NCBI GenBank assembly: GCA_003520365.1 | Contig: DOUW01000057.1 | Coordinates: forward strand, 1 to 6,952 | Length of the DNA: 6,952 nt | Reading direction: 5' to 3' | Origin: Massilia sp. | GTDB taxonomy: Bacteria > Pseudomonadota > Gammaproteobacteria > Burkholderiales > Burkholderiaceae_D | Part shown: positions 5,809 through 6,952 of the stretch, piece by piece | How the letters are laid out: each line of letters opens with the position of its first letter | How positions within the stretch are numbered: the first letter of the stretch is position 1 | Translations under genes and position numbers: made by a program | The notes under the pieces: model-generated | The model's database searches: none | What the model was told of the DNA's origin: nothing | The model's input: the letters and a program-made list of their open reading frames with translations, nothing else

Positions 5809-6952
5809 ATGGACATGAGCGTTTTCGATCTTTTCAAGATCGGTATCGGCCCGTCGAGCTCCCACACGGTGGGCCCGATGGTGGCGGCGCGCCGCTTCCT
5901 GATCGAATGCGGCAGCCTCGATGAGGCGGTCGGCGTCGAAGCCCACCTCTACGGCTCGCTGGCGCTGACCGGCGTCGGCCACGCCACCGACAAGGCGGTG
6001 ATCCTGGGCCTGATGGGCGAGACCCCGCAGGACATCGATCCCGACAGCGTCGAGGACAAGCTGGCCGAAGCGGAACTCGACGGCGTGCTGCGTCTCCTGG
6101 GGACGAAAGAGGTGCCGTTCTCCGCCCGCACTGGTCTGGTCTGGCACAAGTCCTCGACCCTGCCCGAGCACCCGAACGGCATGCGTTTCGTGCTGCAGCT
6201 GGTTGATGGCAGCGTGATCGAACGCATCTACTACTCGGTCGGCGGCGGCTTCATCACCGCGGCCGGCGAAGCGCAGGCGCGGATGGTTGAAACGGCCGAG
6301 ACGGCAAACGCGCCGGCGCTCGCGGTGCCTTATCCCTTCGACACCATGAACGAGCTGCTGGAGCAGGGCAGGAAGCACGGCCTGTCGATCCCGCACATGC
6401 TGCGCGCGAACGAACTGGCGCGCATGAGCGAGGCCGAGCTCGACGCCGGCCTGGACCGCATCTGGACCACGATGCGCGACTGCATCGCCCACGGCCTGGT
6501 CACCGAAGGGCAGCTGCCGGGCGGCCTGAACGTCAAGCGCCGCGCCGCGCGCCTGTGGAAGCAGGCCCACTGCACGGAGGGCAAGCGCGTCAACGAACTA
6601 CCGCACGACGCCACCCACCACGTGACCCTGTACGCGATGGCGGTCAACGAAGAGAATGCTGCGGGCGGGCGCGTGGTCACGGCGCCGACCAACGGCGCGG
6701 CCGGCATCATCCCGGCCGTGCTGCGCTACTACGCCGAGGACTGCCGCCCGAGCGATCCGGTGGGCGGCATCCGCGACTTCCTGCTCACATCCGCCGCGAT
6801 CGGCATGCTGTGCAAGAAGAACGCCTCGATCTCGGGCGCCGAGATCGGTTGCCAGGGCGAGGTCGGCGTGGCCTGCGCCATGGCGGCGGCGGGGCTGGTG
6901 GCGGCGCTCGGCGGTTCGAACGAGCGCATCGAGAACGCCGCCGAGATCGGCA
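5809..6952 (+). CDS. sdaA: L-serine dehydratase, iron-sulfur type (3' end beyond window)
   Basis: Deaminates L-serine to pyruvate and ammonia using a catalytic [4Fe-4S] cluster. The 381 visible codons run off the window edge; the family is usually about 455-460 residues, so some 75-80 are missing. It is the single-chain form. The N-terminal beta domain begins MDMSVFDLFKIGIGPSSSHT and continues into VGP; the alpha domain includes LPGGLNVKRRA (about 236-246), VTAPTNGAAGIIPAV (290-304) and SISGAEIGCQGEVGVAC (340-355). Cys348 in GCQGE is the first cluster ligand. By spacing in the Legionella enzyme (Cys343, Cys385, Cys396) the other two should lie just past the edge. It follows tdh by 47 bases with no terminator, so it is probably the third gene of the operon. 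The start at 5809 is preceded by a weak GAGA (5798-5801) at 7 bases; ATG 5815 is an alternative. The 47-base gap is A-rich, unlike its surroundings. No truncation or frameshift is seen in the visible part. Confidence 0.95.
   Translation, partial: MDMSVFDLFKIGIGPSSSHTVGPMVAARRFLIECGSLDEAVGVEAHLYGSLALTGVGHATDKAVILGLMGETPQDIDPDSVEDKLAEAELDGVLRLLGTKEVPFSARTGLVWHKSSTLPEHPNGMRFVLQLVDGSVIERIYYSVGGGFITAAGEAQARMVETAETANAPALAVPYPFDTMNELLEQGRKHGLSIPHMLRANELARMSEAELDAGLDRIWTTMRDCIAHGLVTEGQLPGGLNVKRRAARLWKQAHCTEGKRVNELPHDATHHVTLYAMAVNEENAAGGRVVTAPTNGAAGIIPAVLRYYAEDCRPSDPVGGIRDFLLTSAAIGMLCKKNASISGAEIGCQGEVGVACAMAAAGLVAALGGSNERIENAAEIG

Noticed and set aside
4775..6570. Two long open frames on the minus strand opposite tdh and sdaA (339 and 321 codons)
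   Set aside because: They are antisense shadows caused by G/C-ending codons in the real genes, with low-complexity translations and no family resemblance.

Overview
The window is GC-rich chromosomal DNA whose coding frames use G or C at nearly every third codon position. Gene content and intergenic repeat style suggest a betaproteobacterium, most likely Oxalobacteraceae (the Massilia/Duganella/Telluria group). That placement is recognition from memory and has not been tested by a search.

Layout: (1) bases 2-148 are the 3' end of an unidentified gene whose third codon positions are all G or C. (2) Bases 250-2376 encode a secreted or periplasmic prolyl oligopeptidase (S9A family) with an intact Ser-Asp-His triad, followed by a strong intrinsic terminator. 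(3) Bases 2473-2776 are non-coding. They hold three copies of a REP-like palindrome, an AT-rich inverted repeat, and a terminator for the next gene that overlaps its stop codon. (4) Bases 2777-3355, minus strand, encode an XRE-type HTH regulator with a C-terminal cupin sensor domain. (5) A 208-base divergent intergenic region carries back-to-back promoter candidates and a near-palindromic candidate operator. (6) Bases 3564 to the window end, plus strand, form a compact operon: kbl (2-amino-3-ketobutyrate CoA ligase), tdh (SDR-type L-threonine 3-dehydrogenase) and sdaA (L-serine dehydratase, cut by the window edge).

The operon reads as threonine catabolism. Tdh oxidises L-threonine to 2-amino-3-ketobutyrate, and Kbl cleaves this with CoA to glycine and acetyl-CoA. 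If glycine is converted to serine by serine hydroxymethyltransferase and the glycine cleavage system encoded elsewhere, SdaA deaminates serine to pyruvate, so both carbon fragments reach central metabolism. The divergent XRE-cupin protein is the obvious candidate regulator, perhaps sensing threonine or a product and also controlling itself.

I found no clearly undescribed system. The most interesting parts are the shared promoter/operator architecture at 3394-3481, the inclusion of sdaA in the kbl-tdh operon, and the REP-like repeats, whose arms differ by compensatory base changes.
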